Assembly (NCBI RefSeq): GCF_001667265.1
Contig: NZ_LZHW01000065.1
Span: 1-64,000 of the forward strand
Direction of reading: 5' to 3'
Source of the DNA: Mycobacterium sp. ACS4331
Lineage (GTDB): Bacteria > Actinomycetota > Actinomycetes > Mycobacteriales > Mycobacteriaceae
Length of the DNA stretch: 64,000 bases
The notes below the pieces were generated by a model. That model saw only the letters and a list, made by a program, of their open reading frames with translations. It did no database searches and was not told the origin of the DNA. Positions 47,191 to 58,516 of this stretch are shown piece after piece. The position numbers and the translations under genes are program-made. Numbering within the stretch: the stretch's first letter is position 1; the number at the start of each line of letters is the position of its first letter.

Positions 47191-49427
47191 GACTTCTCCA
47201 TGTAGACGATGCGTTCCCCGGTGAACCAGGCCGCCAACTGGGCCATCCCGGGATCGTCGGGGATCGTCTCGTAGGCGTTCATGCAGAAGGCCCGGGCCTC
47301 CTCGATGATGTCGCGGTGGTCGATCAGGGACAGCAGCCGCAGACCGAATGCGCGGCCGGACTGGTTGCGGCCCAGCACATCTCCCTCGCGACGCTCCAGC
47401 AGGTCCAGATCTGCGAGCTCGAACCCGTCGAGGGTGGAGGCCACCGCCTTCAGGCGCGTCGCGGCCCTGGACGCCTCCGAGAGCGACGTCACCAGCAGGC
47501 ACAGGCTCGGATGCTGGCCGCGACCGATTCGACCGCGCAGCTGATGCAGCTGGCTGATGCCGAACCAATCGGCGTCGTAGACCACCATCACCGTCGCGTT
47601 CGGCACGTCGACGCCGACCTCGATCACCGTGGTGCACACCAGCACATCGATCTCACCGGCGCGGAAGGCCGCCATCACGGCGTCCTTCTCGTCAGACGGC
47701 AGCCTGCCGTGCATGAGCCCCAGTCGCAGACCCGCCAACTGTCCGGCCTTGAGCCTGCCGAAAAGCTCGACGACCGAGGTGGCCTTCCGGCCCGACTGGT
47801 CCTGACTCGCCTGGTCCGGTGCCGCCTTGTCGTCGTCGTCGATGCGCGCGGTGACGACGTACGCCTGTCGTCCGTTCGCCACCTCCTCGCGAATCCGCAC
47901 CCACGCCCGATCCAGCCATTTGGGCTTCTCGTTCGCGAAGATCACGTTGGTGGTGATCGGCTGCCGGCCCCGCGGCAGCTCGCGCAGCGTCGACGTCTCG
48001 AGGTCGCCGTACACCGTGAGCGCCACGGTCCGCGGGATGGGCGTCGCGGTCATCACCAGAAGGTGCGGTGTGGTGCCGTCGGGCGCCTTGGCGCGCAGCT
48101 GATCCCGCTGCTCGACACCGAACCTGTGCTGCTCGTCGACCACCACCATGCCGAGTCGGTGGAACTCGACGGCATCCTGGAGCAGAGCATGCGTCCCGAT
48201 GACTATTCCGGCTGCGCCCGAGGAGATCTCGGCGCGCGCAGCCCGCTTCTGGGCCGCGGTCATCGATCCCGTCAGCAGCGCCACGCGGGTGGCCTCCTCC
48301 GCGCCGCCGATCTCGCCGGCCATCGCCAGGGGGCCCAGCACATCCCGCATGGATCGGGCATGCTGCTCGGCCAGCACCTCGGTGGGCGCCAACAGGGCGC
48401 ACTGGTGGCCCGCGTCGACCACCTGCAGCATGGCCAGCAGAGCCACGACGGTCTTGCCGGACCCGACCTCGCCCTGCAGCATCCGGTTCATCGGACGCGG
48501 TCCGGCCAGCTCGCCCGAGATGACGTCGAGGACTTCGCGCTGACCTCCGGTCAGTTCGAACGGCAGGCGCTGGCGCAGTCCGGCGACCAGCCCGTCGTGG
48601 CCCAGCGGCGCGGACGGTCCGGCCTCGGCGAGTTCACTGTGCCTGCGCTGCATGAGCGCCCACTGCAGACCGGCTGCCTCGTCGTAGCGCAGCCGTTCGA
48701 TCGCACGGTCGCGCTCCTGAGCGTTCTCGGCCATGTGCACGGCCCGCAGGGCGGCGTCCTCGGACATCAGACCACGTTGCCGCACAATCGATTCCGGCAG
48801 CGGATCCGGGACCGGGTCGAGCACCGCGAGCACCTGCCGCACGCAGGCGTAGATGTCCCAGCTCTGCAGTTTGGCGCTGGCCGGGTAGATCGGGAAGAAG
48901 TCGCGCTCGAACACCGAGATGTCGAAGCCGCCGTCAGCCTCGGCAGCTTCGGCGATGGAGCGGAGTTCCTTGCTGCCCTTGAGCTCTCGGCCATGCGGGT
49001 GGTCCAGCACGAGGTAGGCCGGATGGCTCAGCTGCATGGTCCGCCGGAACCACTTCACCTCGCCGGAGAGCATGACCTTGGTGCCGACAATCAGGTTCGG
49101 CGCTATCCATTCGGCGTTGAAGAACGTCGCCGTCACCTCGGGTGTGCGCTTACCCAGGGTCACCACAAGGTATTTGCGCTGACGCTTGCCGGGCTGCGGC
49201 CTCATGTCCTTGAGGACGTGCTTGGTGATGGTGTCGACGAACGTGACGTGCTCGCCCTCTTCGAGGTCGAGAGCCTCACCCTCGTCGCGCACACTCATGC
49301 CCTCGCTGTACTTGCGCGGGTAGTGCCGCAGCAGATCGTCGACCGTGCGGATGCCGAAGGTCTCATCCAGCGCCTTGGCGGCCTTCTTGCCGACGATGAA
49401 GTCCAGGCGGTCTCCGAGTGTGGCCAC
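47187..49427 (-). CDS. recG: ATP-dependent DNA helicase RecG
   Basis: A 746-aa branched-DNA helicase. N-terminal wedge/OB domain (MATLGDRLDFIVGKKAAKAL), Walker A GEVGSGKT, DEQH box VVDEQHRFG, and helicase motif VI QLRGRIGRGQH. It remodels stalled forks and Holliday junctions. GTG start 4 nt after the DAK-domain gene stop, so probably one transcript. Confidence 0.96.
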   Translation of the reverse strand: MATLGDRLDFIVGKKAAKALDETFGIRTVDDLLRHYPRKYSEGMSVRDEGEALDLEEGEHVTFVDTITKHVLKDMRPQPGKRQRKYLVVTLGKRTPEVTATFFNAEWIAPNLIVGTKVMLSGEVKWFRRTMQLSHPAYLVLDHPHGRELKGSKELRSIAEAAEADGGFDISVFERDFFPIYPASAKLQSWDIYACVRQVLAVLDPVPDPLPESIVRQRGLMSEDAALRAVHMAENAQERDRAIERLRYDEAAGLQWALMQRRHSELAEAGPSAPLGHDGLVAGLRQRLPFELTGGQREVLDVISGELAGPRPMNRMLQGEVGSGKTVVALLAMLQVVDAGHQCALLAPTEVLAEQHARSMRDVLGPLAMAGEIGGAEEATRVALLTGSMTAAQKRAARAEISSGAAGIVIGTHALLQDAVEFHRLGMVVVDEQHRFGVEQRDQLRAKAPDGTTPHLLVMTATPIPRTVALTVYGDLETSTLRELPRGRQPITTNVIFANEKPKWLDRAWVRIREEVANGRQAYVVTARIDDDDKAAPDQASQDQSGRKATSVVELFGRLKAGQLAGLRLGLMHGRLPSDEKDAVMAAFRAGEIDVLVCTTVIEVGVDVPNATVMVVYDADWFGISQLHQLRGRIGRGQHPSLCLLVTSLSEASRAATRLKAVASTLDGFELADLDLLERREGDVLGRNQSGRAFGLRLLSLIDHRDIIEEARAFCMNAYETIPDDPGMAQLAAWFTGERIVYMEKS

Positions 49428-49431
49428 GGCG

Positions 49432-51063
49432 TTACTCGACTCCGATGATCAGGGCGTCACCGTCGTGTCCGGTGGCGTAGGTGACCACTTCGGTGCCCAG
49501 GTGATGCCGGTGCACGTGTTCGCTGAGCAGCACGCCGACCTGCTCATCGACCCGCGCGCCCATCAGAACGGTGACCAGTTCACCGCCCACGCCGAGCAGC
49601 AGGTCGATGAGGCCGCGGCCCGCAGCCACGACGTCGTGGCGGACCACCAGCACCTCGTCGCCGAAGATCCCGAGCCCGTCGCCCACCCGGCACGGACCGG
49701 CCCAGGTCAACGCGTCCTCCTCGGCCACCCGCACGGAGCCGAACCGGGTCGCGCCTGCCGCGGCCGCCATGGTGTAGCCGTCGTCAACGGCCTGGCGGGC
49801 ACGATCGTGCACCGCCAGCGCGGCCAGGCCCTGCACCATCGAGCGAGTGGGAAGCGGGACCACGTCGATGCCCCACCCGATGGCCGCGGTGCACCCCGCG
49901 ACCAGTTCCTCGGCGGCGACATAACCGTTGGGCAGCACCAGAACCGACGCGGCGCCGGTGTCGACGACGGCGCGCAGCAGCTGCCGGGCGCTGACCGCGG
50001 GACCACCCCCGTCGGGTTGTGTGCGCAGCACCGCGGCGCCCTCGTCGGCGAACAGGTCCGCCGCGCCGTCGCCGTCGACGACGGCCAGCACCGCCCGATC
50101 CCGGCTCCAGCCACCCGATCCGGCACCGACCGGCCCCGTCCGCAGGGACGAGATCTGGATCCGGCTGGGGATGCCGAGGTCCAGCGCGGCCTCGACGGCC
50201 GCCCCGGCGTCGTCGGCATGCACGTGCACGGAATGTCCGACATCGGGGACCGCCGCGATCACCACAGAGTCGCCGAGGGCTTCGAGACGCTCCCGCAGCA
50301 CCTCGACGGAACCGGGTGCGCATTCGGCCAGCACGTACATCACCTCGAACGCGGGAGCCGCCGTCAACGGCGTCTCGGGAGCCCGCCCCTTCGGTTCGTA
50401 GGCGCCGCGCTGGGGGGCGTGGCCCGTGACGGTCTTGGCCAGTGCGTCGATCAGCACCAGGAGGCCACGTCCACCCGAGTCGACGACACCGGCCTCGGCC
50501 AGCACCGCGAGTTGGTCAGGGGTGCGGTCGAGGGCCACGGCCGCGGCCTCCGCCGACGCCGGCACCGCGTCCGCGAGGTCGCCACCCTCGGCCACACAGT
50601 GTTCTGCCGCCGTCGCGGCCGCCTGCAGCACCGAGACGATGGTGCCCGGGACGGGTTCTCCGCCCATGGCTTCGACCACCAGTGCCACCGCGTGGCGCAG
50701 GATCGCCGCGTACAGGCGCGCGTCGACCTCGTCCACCTCGCCGGCGGTGTCGGCCGCCGCAGAGTCGACGACGTCGGCGAACGCGCGCAGGATCTGGGAC
50801 AGGATCACCCCGGAGTTTCCCCTGGCGCCGTGCAGGGCCCCACTCGACAGTGCGCTGGCCATCGCCACGAGGTCACCGCGGCCGACCGCATCGGCCTGCG
50901 CGACCGCCGAACGCATGGTGAACAGCATGTTGGTGCCGGTGTCGGCATCGGCGACGGGGAAGACGTTGAGGCGGTTGATCTCGTCGGTGTGCGTGATGAG
51001 GTCACCGACGCACGTGTGCGCCCACACTCCGAGGGCGGCGCCGTCGAGTCGACGATCCGACAT
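49432..51063 (-). CDS. DAK2/DegV-type (FakA-like) kinase domain protein
   Basis: A 543-aa protein. N-terminal DAK phosphatase/kinase domain with the Mg-ATP Asp motif NVFPVADADTGTNM (33-46) and GARGNSGVILSQI; middle and C-terminal DAK1-like domains. FakA homologues phosphorylate fatty acids with FakB. In M. tuberculosis the equivalent region is annotated as two genes (Rv2974c/Rv2975c); here it is one intact frame. GGAAGGGG precedes the ATG. Confidence 0.9.
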   Translation of the reverse strand: MSDRRLDGAALGVWAHTCVGDLITHTDEINRLNVFPVADADTGTNMLFTMRSAVAQADAVGRGDLVAMASALSSGALHGARGNSGVILSQILRAFADVVDSAAADTAGEVDEVDARLYAAILRHAVALVVEAMGGEPVPGTIVSVLQAAATAAEHCVAEGGDLADAVPASAEAAAVALDRTPDQLAVLAEAGVVDSGGRGLLVLIDALAKTVTGHAPQRGAYEPKGRAPETPLTAAPAFEVMYVLAECAPGSVEVLRERLEALGDSVVIAAVPDVGHSVHVHADDAGAAVEAALDLGIPSRIQISSLRTGPVGAGSGGWSRDRAVLAVVDGDGAADLFADEGAAVLRTQPDGGGPAVSARQLLRAVVDTGAASVLVLPNGYVAAEELVAGCTAAIGWGIDVVPLPTRSMVQGLAALAVHDRARQAVDDGYTMAAAAGATRFGSVRVAEEDALTWAGPCRVGDGLGIFGDEVLVVRHDVVAAGRGLIDLLLGVGGELVTVLMGARVDEQVGVLLSEHVHRHHLGTEVVTYATGHDGDALIIGVE

Positions 51064-51153
51064 CGGTGCCCCTTCCTTGCCGCCCCACTGCGGGCGCAAG
51101 CCTAGTCGGCGCGGCTGACATGAGTGCTCATCCGCGGCGCGACTCAGCCCATT

Positions 51154-51182
51154 TTGGTGATCGTCGCGATCGTCGGTATCCT
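51154..51182 (+). promoter_or_regulatory. Candidate SigA promoter for rpmB
   Basis: TTGGTG (51154-51159), 17-nt spacer, TATCCT (51177-51182), about 75 nt before the rpmB ATG. Confidence 0.45.
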
Positions 51183-51257
51183 GGTCAGGTTGTCGGGTCA
51201 CCCGTGATCGGTCGTTGGCCCCAGTACTGATGAGCTTTACGTAGAGGAGTGGTGACC

Positions 51258-51452
51258 ATGGCTGCCGTGTGCGATGTCTGCGGCAAGGGGCCGGGCTTCG
51301 GCAAGTCGGTGTCGCATTCGCATCGTCGGACCAGCCGTCGCTGGGATCCGAACATCCAGGTTGTGCACGCGGTGACCCGCCCCGGCGGCAACAAGCAGCG
51401 CATCAACGCCTGCACCTCGTGCATCAAGGCCGGCAAGGTCGTGCGCGGCTGA
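51258..51452 (+). CDS. rpmB: 50S ribosomal protein L28 (zinc-ribbon form)
   Basis: A 64-aa L28: [20 protein letters not shown], then [10 protein letters not shown] and [13 protein letters not shown]. Two CXXC pairs show the zinc-binding (C+) paralogue. Start at ATG 51258 with GAGGAG upstream, not the earlier GTG. Mycobacteria also carry zinc-free L28 forms made when zinc is scarce; this one is the zinc-dependent type. Confidence 0.96.
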   Translation: MAAVCDVCGKGPGFGKSVSHSHRRTSRRWDPNIQVVHAVTRPGGNKQRINACTSCIKAGKVVRG

Positions 51453-51512
51453 GCCTGCCGGCTCCGCTTCGGCCTGTGTTTCAGGCCACATCAGGTCGGG
51501 TAGGCAGCGGCA

Positions 51513-51857
51513 ATGACCGCAACTCCTTCCCGACCTGTCACTCTCGTCGCTGCTCTCGCCGCGTCCGGCCTGCTGCTGGCCGCGTGCGGGAACAACGATT
51601 CCGGTGACACCGAAAAGACGACTTCGGAGACCACCACCACCACGACCTCGGTCGAGACGACCGAGACCGAGACGGTGACCACGTCAGTCCCCGTCAACCC
51701 GTCGCCGGCCACCGAGACTCCGATGGCACCCGGGCCGACAGGAGACGGTGGCGGTGACGTCGAGATCACGATTCCGTCGCCGCCGGCCATTCCCTCCCCG
51801 CCGCCGATCCCCGACATCCCGTCGCCGCCGCCGATCCCGGCGATCCCCAACCCGTGA
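51513..51857 (+). CDS. Small Thr/Pro-rich lipoprotein
   Basis: A 114-aa protein with a lipoprotein signal (lipobox LLAAC, lipidated Cys25), a Thr/Glu-rich segment (TTSETTTTTTSVETTETETV) and a proline-rich end with repeated PSPPPIPDIPSPPPIPAIP units. The composition suggests an extended, possibly glycosylated spacer in the cell wall. No catalytic domain. I do not recognise a named family. It follows rpmB by 60 nt and converges on ung. Confidence 0.75.
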   Translation: MTATPSRPVTLVAALAASGLLLAACGNNDSGDTEKTTSETTTTTTSVETTETETVTTSVPVNPSPATETPMAPGPTGDGGGDVEITIPSPPAIPSPPPIPDIPSPPPIPAIPNP

Positions 51858-51861
51858 CGGA

Positions 51862-52542
51862 TTAGGGCAGGCGCCAGTCGACGGGGTCCGCGCCGCGGTC
51901 GGCCAGCAGTTTGTTGGCCCGGCTGAACGGCCGCGACCCGAAGAATCCGCGGGACGCCGACAGCGGCGACGGGTGCGGCGACTCGATCACACCGCAGTCG
52001 GGTCCCAGCATCGGCTTGAGGGTCGATGCGTCCCGCCCCCACAGGATCGCCACCAGCGGGCCGGGCCGGGCGGCCAGCGCCCGGATCGCGCATTCCGTCA
52101 CGGCCTCCCAGCCCTTACCGCGGTGCGAGGCGGGCGTGCCAGGACTCACCGTGAGCACCCTGTTGAGCAGCATCACGCCCTGTCTCGACCACGGCGTCAG
52201 ATCGCCGTTGGACGGCTTGGGCAGGTCGAGGTCGCGCCCGTATTCGGCGAAGATGTTCTCCAGGCTTCGCGGCAGCGGTCGCACCTCGGGGGCCACCGAG
52301 AAACTCAGTCCGACCGCATGGCCGGGTGTCGGATACGGGTCCTGCCCGACGATCAGCACACGCACCTGGTCGAACGGAAAGGTGAAGGCCCGCAAGACAT
52401 TCGGGCCAGCAGGCAGATACCCGCGACCTTCTGCCAATTCCGCCCGGAGGAACTCCCCCATTCTGCTGACCTGTTCGGACACGGGGGCCAGGGCGTGCGC
52501 CCAACCCTCGTCGATGAGTTCGTTCAACGGCCGCGCAGTCAC
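51862..52542 (-). CDS. ung: Uracil-DNA glycosylase
   Basis: A 226-aa family-1 UDG. Catalytic Asp68 in [12 protein letters not shown] (66-77), LLNRVLTV, and the minor-groove loop [10 protein letters not shown] with the catalytic His. Removes uracil from DNA, important in GC-rich genomes. GTG start at 52542. Eleven nt downstream of thiL. Confidence 0.96.
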   Translation of the reverse strand: MTARPLNELIDEGWAHALAPVSEQVSRMGEFLRAELAEGRGYLPAGPNVLRAFTFPFDQVRVLIVGQDPYPTPGHAVGLSFSVAPEVRPLPRSLENIFAEYGRDLDLPKPSNGDLTPWSRQGVMLLNRVLTVSPGTPASHRGKGWEAVTECAIRALAARPGPLVAILWGRDASTLKPMLGPDCGVIESPHPSPLSASRGFFGSRPFSRANKLLADRGADPVDWRLP

Positions 52543-52553
52543 GAGGGACCAAC

Positions 52554-53513
52554 CTAATTGAATGACTCCCAGCCGCGCGCACCGGTCCACGCGCGGCCGT
52601 CGACGGTCACCGTCGGCTCCCCCTCGACAACCTCGCCGATGGACCGCCACCCCGGCGGCAGTGCGCCGGGGAAGCTGGCGACCAGGGCGTGGTCCTCGCC
52701 CCCGCCGAGCACCCAGTCCCACGCGTCCCCCGCCGTGACGGCAGCGGCGCCGGCGAGCGACTCGACATCCGGCGTCAGCGCCGCGCCACTGAGCGCGATC
52801 CCCACCCCCGAGGCCGTCGCGAGGTGGCCCAGGTCTGCCAGCAGGCCGTCGGAGACGTCAGTCATCGCGGTCGCACCCGCGTCCGCGGCGGCAGGGCCCT
52901 GGCCGTAGGGCGGTTCGGGCACCAGGTGGCTGCGGACAAGGTCGGGAAATGCGACGCAACCGGCGAGCAGCAGCGTGTATCCCGCCGCCGACCGGCCGAG
53001 TGCCCCCGCCACCGCGACGGTGTCACCGGGCTGAGCGCCGCCGCGCGGCACCGCGGTCCGCCCGCCCAGGTCGCCGAACACCGTCACCGACACCACCCAC
53101 TGCGGGCTGGCCACCAGGTCGCCGCCGATGATCGAGGCTCCCCCGCAGCGCTCGGCCTCGGCCCACATCCCGTCGGACAACTGCAGCGCCGCACTGGCGG
53201 CGGTGTCGGGCGGAGCGCCGAACGCCACGACGAAGGCGGTCGGATGCGCACCCATGGCCTCGACGTCGGCGGCATTCTGCGCGATCGCCTTGCGGCCGAT
53301 GTCGTGCGGATCCGACCAGTCCCGCCGGAAATGCCTGCCCTCGACCAGCATGTCGGTGGAGATCACGACGCGGCCATCGGGCACCGCGAGAACCGCGGCA
53401 TCGTCACCCGGACCGACGAGCACCGAATCGGACAGGGTCCGTCCCGCGACCAGTCGGTCGATCACGGAGAACTCGCCCATCTCATTCAGCGTCGGGTCCA
53501 AATCGTCGGGCAT
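52554..53513 (-). CDS. thiL: Thiamine-monophosphate kinase
   Basis: A 319-aa PurM/ThiL-fold enzyme that makes thiamine diphosphate. Motifs: GPGDDAAVL (34-42), [11 protein letters not shown] (52-62), [14 protein letters not shown] and GGGEDHALV. Ends next to ung. Confidence 0.95.
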   Translation of the reverse strand: MPDDLDPTLNEMGEFSVIDRLVAGRTLSDSVLVGPGDDAAVLAVPDGRVVISTDMLVEGRHFRRDWSDPHDIGRKAIAQNAADVEAMGAHPTAFVVAFGAPPDTAASAALQLSDGMWAEAERCGGASIIGGDLVASPQWVVSVTVFGDLGGRTAVPRGGAQPGDTVAVAGALGRSAAGYTLLLAGCVAFPDLVRSHLVPEPPYGQGPAAADAGATAMTDVSDGLLADLGHLATASGVGIALSGAALTPDVESLAGAAAVTAGDAWDWVLGGGEDHALVASFPGALPPGWRSIGEVVEGEPTVTVDGRAWTGARGWESFN

Positions 53514-53644
53514 CTCACCTCCAGAGCGGGCCTCACTGGTCTGAACACCGTCCCCACCTGCGGTAAATTCATTCAGTCGGCCTGCGCCGCCTCGGTCAGC
53601 GGCGCGGAGACGTCAGTGTATGAGACAGGTGAGGAGACATCCGC

Positions 53645-53884
53645 GTGGTCGAGGCGTTCATGCTGATCCAGACCGAGGTCGGCCGCGCAGAGGTGGTGGC
53701 CAAGCAGGTCGCCGCTCTTCCCGGTGTGTTGTCGTCGGAGTACGTCACCGGCCCGTACGACGTCGTGGTGCGGGTGACGTCGGAGAACCTGGCCGATCTG
53801 CAGGCGACGGTGGTCTCCAGCGTGCAGGCCGTCGAGGGCATCACCCGGACCCTGACCTGTCCGATCGCCGTCGCCTCGGCGTGA
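53645..53884 (+). CDS. Stand-alone AsnC/Lrp ligand-binding (RAM) domain protein
   Basis: A 79-aa protein that is only the alpha-beta ligand-binding and oligomerisation domain of Lrp/AsnC regulators: AFMLIQTEVGRAEVVAKQV, GPYDVVVRVTSENL, VEGITRTLTCPIA. It lacks the DNA-binding HTH. Such proteins form rings and may bind amino acids or modulate partners. GTG start with GAGGAG upstream; its stop overlaps the next gene (GTGA). Confidence 0.88.
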   Translation: MVEAFMLIQTEVGRAEVVAKQVAALPGVLSSEYVTGPYDVVVRVTSENLADLQATVVSSVQAVEGITRTLTCPIAVASA

Positions 53885-54402
53885 CCGAAACCGACGGACC
53901 GCCGCGGGCGGTGTTCATCGCCGCACTCGTGGTGGCGGTCGCGGCACTCGTCGGGGTGATCATTGTCGCGGCCAACCAGGAGCCTGCCCCCGTGCCCATC
54001 GCGGCGGTGCCCGCCCCGCGGGCGGCGGATCCGGCATGCGCGGAACTCATCGCGGCCATGCCAGACAGTCTCGGCGACTACGAGCGCGCCGAGCTCGCAC
54101 CTCCGGCGCCGCCGGGAACCGCCGCCTGGCGTGGCGATGACGAGGCCGAACCCGTGATCCTGCGGTGCGGCCTCGACCGCCCTGCGGATTTCGTCGTGGG
54201 TTCGCCGCTGCAGATGGTCGACGATGTCAGCTGGTTCCGGGTCGCCGAAGGCAACCGCGTCACGTGGTTCGTGGTGGACCGCGCGGTGTACGTGGCCCTG
54301 ACCCTGCCGCAGAACTCCGGGGCCACCCCGATTCAGGAGATCTCTCGGACCGTCAGCGCGACGCTGCCCGCCAAGGACATCGATCCCGCGCCAGCGCGCT
54401 GA
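53881..54402 (+). CDS. DUF3515 membrane protein (Rv2980-like)
   Basis: A 173-aa protein with an N-terminal membrane segment (about 11-31) and an extracytoplasmic DUF3515 domain: DPACAELIAAMPDSLGDYER, CGLDRPADF, VDDVSWFRV, ending in TVSATLPAKDI. Cys53 and Cys98 may pair. Function unknown. The GTG start is fused to the stop of the AsnC-domain gene, so the two are translated together. Confidence 0.88.
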   Translation: MTETDGPPRAVFIAALVVAVAALVGVIIVAANQEPAPVPIAAVPAPRAADPACAELIAAMPDSLGDYERAELAPPAPPGTAAWRGDDEAEPVILRCGLDRPADFVVGSPLQMVDDVSWFRVAEGNRVTWFVVDRAVYVALTLPQNSGATPIQEISRTVSATLPAKDIDPAPAR

Positions 54403-54485
54403 GTTTTCGCGCCGAGGGGCGACTTGTGGACACGTTCGCCCAGGAAGGCCCGTAAACAACTCGACTCTCGGCGCCGCTCAAACTC
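54401..54485. other. Interrupted inverted repeat between DUF3515 gene and ddl
   Basis: GAGTTT (54401-54406) and GCGCCGAG (54409-54416) pair with CTCGGCGC (54467-54474) and AAACTC (54480-54485), about 50 nt apart, between convergent genes. Possibly a weak bidirectional terminator; the loop is long. Confidence 0.3.
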
Positions 54486-55596
54486 AGCGCAGCCCCGTGC
54501 CCCGAGCCAGCGCCGTCTCCACCATCGTCGCCAGCAGCGTCGGGTAGTCCACGCCGCTGGCCGCCCACATCCGCGGGTACATCGAGATCGTGGTGAATCC
54601 CGGCATGGTGTTGATCTCGTTGATCACGGGCCCGTCCTCGGTGAGGAAGAAGTCCACCCGGGCCAGGCCCTGCCCGTCGATCGACTGGAACGCGCGGATG
54701 GCCAGTTGACGGATCTCGTCGGCGACATCGTCGTCGACCTTGGCGGGCACGTCGAGTTCGGCCGCATCCTCGAGGTACTTGGTGGCGAAGTCGTAGAAGC
54801 CGTCTTCGCGGCCTCGGACCCCGGCCACCCGAATCTCACCGACCGTGCTGGCCTCGAGGTGGCCGTCGGGGAACTCCAGAACACCGCACTCGAGTTCACG
54901 GCCGACGATCGCGGCCTCGACGATGACCTTGGGGTCGTGCTGGCGAGCCGCGGCGATCGCGGCGGGAAGGTCAGCCCACGAGGTCACGCGACTGACACCG
55001 ATCGAGGAACCCGCTCGGGCGGGCTTGACGAAGACGGGCAGCCCGAGGCGCTCGCGCTGTTCGGGCGCCAGCGTGGCCTGGTTGGCCCGCAGCACCACCT
55101 GGTCGCCGATCGGCAGACCCTCCGACGCCAGCAGCTTCTTGGTGAACTCCTTGTCCATCCCGGCCGCACTCGCCAGCACGCCAGCCCCGACGTAGGGCAC
55201 GCCGGCGAGTTCCAGCAGACCCTGGATGGTGCCGTCCTCGCCATAGGGGCCGTGCAGGATCGGGAACACGACGTCGACGGACGCCAGCACCGCACCCGCC
55301 TCGGAGGCGTCCAGGGACAGCAGTTCGCCGCGCCGGTGCGGATCGGCCGTCAGCGCCAACGCCGTACCGGAGGCGTCGGTGACCTGGGGAAGTCGGCCGT
55401 CGACGATCGCGAGCGTGGCCGGTGTGGCGTCGGAGAGCACCCATCCGCCCTGCGCCGTGATGCCGACCGGAACGACGTCGAACCGCGCCGGATCGAGATT
55501 GCGCAGGATGCTTCCGGCCGAGACACAGGAGATGGCGTGCTCACTGCTGCGGCCACCGAACACGACAGCCACTCGAACACGCTTTGGGACGCTCAC
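54484..55596 (-). CDS. ddl: D-alanine-D-alanine ligase
   Basis: A 370-aa ATP-grasp ligase that makes the D-Ala-D-Ala dipeptide of peptidoglycan, the target of cycloserine. Motifs: [17 protein letters not shown] (13-29), [26 protein letters not shown] and [10 protein letters not shown]. The product is trimmed by the carboxypeptidases encoded at 14.4-16.2 kb. Confidence 0.96.
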   Translation of the reverse strand: MSVPKRVRVAVVFGGRSSEHAISCVSAGSILRNLDPARFDVVPVGITAQGGWVLSDATPATLAIVDGRLPQVTDASGTALALTADPHRRGELLSLDASEAGAVLASVDVVFPILHGPYGEDGTIQGLLELAGVPYVGAGVLASAAGMDKEFTKKLLASEGLPIGDQVVLRANQATLAPEQRERLGLPVFVKPARAGSSIGVSRVTSWADLPAAIAAARQHDPKVIVEAAIVGRELECGVLEFPDGHLEASTVGEIRVAGVRGREDGFYDFATKYLEDAAELDVPAKVDDDVADEIRQLAIRAFQSIDGQGLARVDFFLTEDGPVINEINTMPGFTTISMYPRMWAASGVDYPTLLATMVETALARGTGLR

Positions 55597-55608
55597 AACT
55601 CCAAGAGG

Positions 55609-56724
55609 CTACCGCCCCGTGTCCGACAGAGCGCGCTCGATGTCGGCCACCAGGTCGTCGGTGTCCTCGATGCCCGCCGAAATCCGGACGAATCCGTCCT
55701 TGACGTCATCACCCCACCGCGCCCGTCGATCGACGGAGGTGTGAATGCCGCCGAAACTCGTCGCCGCGACCAGCAGTTCGCTGCGTTCCACCAGTCGGTG
55801 CGCGGCCGCGGCGTCGTCAAGTTCGGCCGAGACCAGACCACCGAACCGCGCCATCTGGGTGCACGCGACCGGATAGGACGGGTCGCTGGGCAGTCCCGGG
55901 TACCGCACGGAGCGCACCGCGGGATGGCTGGCCAGCATCGTGGCCACGGCCTGTGCGTTGACACACTGGCGTTCGAACCGCAGGCCCGCGCTGCCGAGGC
56001 TGCGCAACACCAGCCAGGTGTCGAAAGCACCCAGCACCGCTCCCGACAGCAGACGCTCGCGCGCGACCGCCGCCATCAGGTCCGGTTGGCTGCCCGCGAC
56101 ATAACCCGACAGCAGGTCACTGTGACCCGACAACGCCTTGGTGGCGCTGGCGACCACCAGGTCCGCGCCGAACGAGAGCGGCTGCTGCGCCAACGGTGTC
56201 GCGGTCGTGTTGTCCACCACCAGCCGGGCGCCCTTTCGTCGGCAGACCATGCCCAGCTTGTGCAGGTCGACGACGTCGAGGCTGGGGTTCGCGGGGGTCT
56301 CCGCGAGCACCACGTCAGCGTGCTCGGCCTGTTCGAGCATGTCGTGACACGACGCCAAGTGGACCGTGATCCCTTGGGATGCAAGGTATTCGGTGGCATA
56401 CGCGCGTACCTGGTAGTAGCCGTCGGCGGGTATCACCAGAACCGAACCCGGTGTGGTCAGGGTCCGCAGCACCGCACTGATCGCGGCCATGCCGGAGCCG
56501 AACACCAGGGCCTCGGTCGCGCCCTCAAGCTGCGCGAGCGCCGATTCCAGTTGCCGCCACGTGGGATTTGAGCTGCGCCCGTAGGTGTCGAGGACGGCGT
56601 CCTCGTCACCGGAGAGGTGGTACGCGGACACCGGAACCGGCGTCGCCATCACGGGCGCACCTGGAACCACCTGCGAGCTGACGGCTTTGACCGTCCGAGT
56701 CGAGGAACCGTAGGAATCCACCAT
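55609..56724 (-). CDS. Cystathionine gamma-lyase/synthase-family PLP enzyme
   Basis: A 371-aa Cys/Met-metabolism PLP enzyme. PLP-binding Lys196 in SATKALSGHSD, Asp171 in VVDNTTATPL, YGRSSNPTW (48-56) and FGSGMAAISAVL. Likely a cystathionine lyase or synthase; the exact reaction cannot be set from sequence. It lies between ddl and gpsA with 3-12 nt gaps, a position empty in M. tuberculosis as I recall, so it was probably inserted. Confidence 0.9.
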   Translation of the reverse strand: MVDSYGSSTRTVKAVSSQVVPGAPVMATPVPVSAYHLSGDEDAVLDTYGRSSNPTWRQLESALAQLEGATEALVFGSGMAAISAVLRTLTTPGSVLVIPADGYYQVRAYATEYLASQGITVHLASCHDMLEQAEHADVVLAETPANPSLDVVDLHKLGMVCRRKGARLVVDNTTATPLAQQPLSFGADLVVASATKALSGHSDLLSGYVAGSQPDLMAAVARERLLSGAVLGAFDTWLVLRSLGSAGLRFERQCVNAQAVATMLASHPAVRSVRYPGLPSDPSYPVACTQMARFGGLVSAELDDAAAAHRLVERSELLVAATSFGGIHTSVDRRARWGDDVKDGFVRISAGIEDTDDLVADIERALSDTGR

Positions 56725-56727
56725 GCC

Positions 56728-58495
<1,768 letters not shown>

Positions 58496-58516
58496 CAACG
58501 CCTCGCGGCATGGGGG

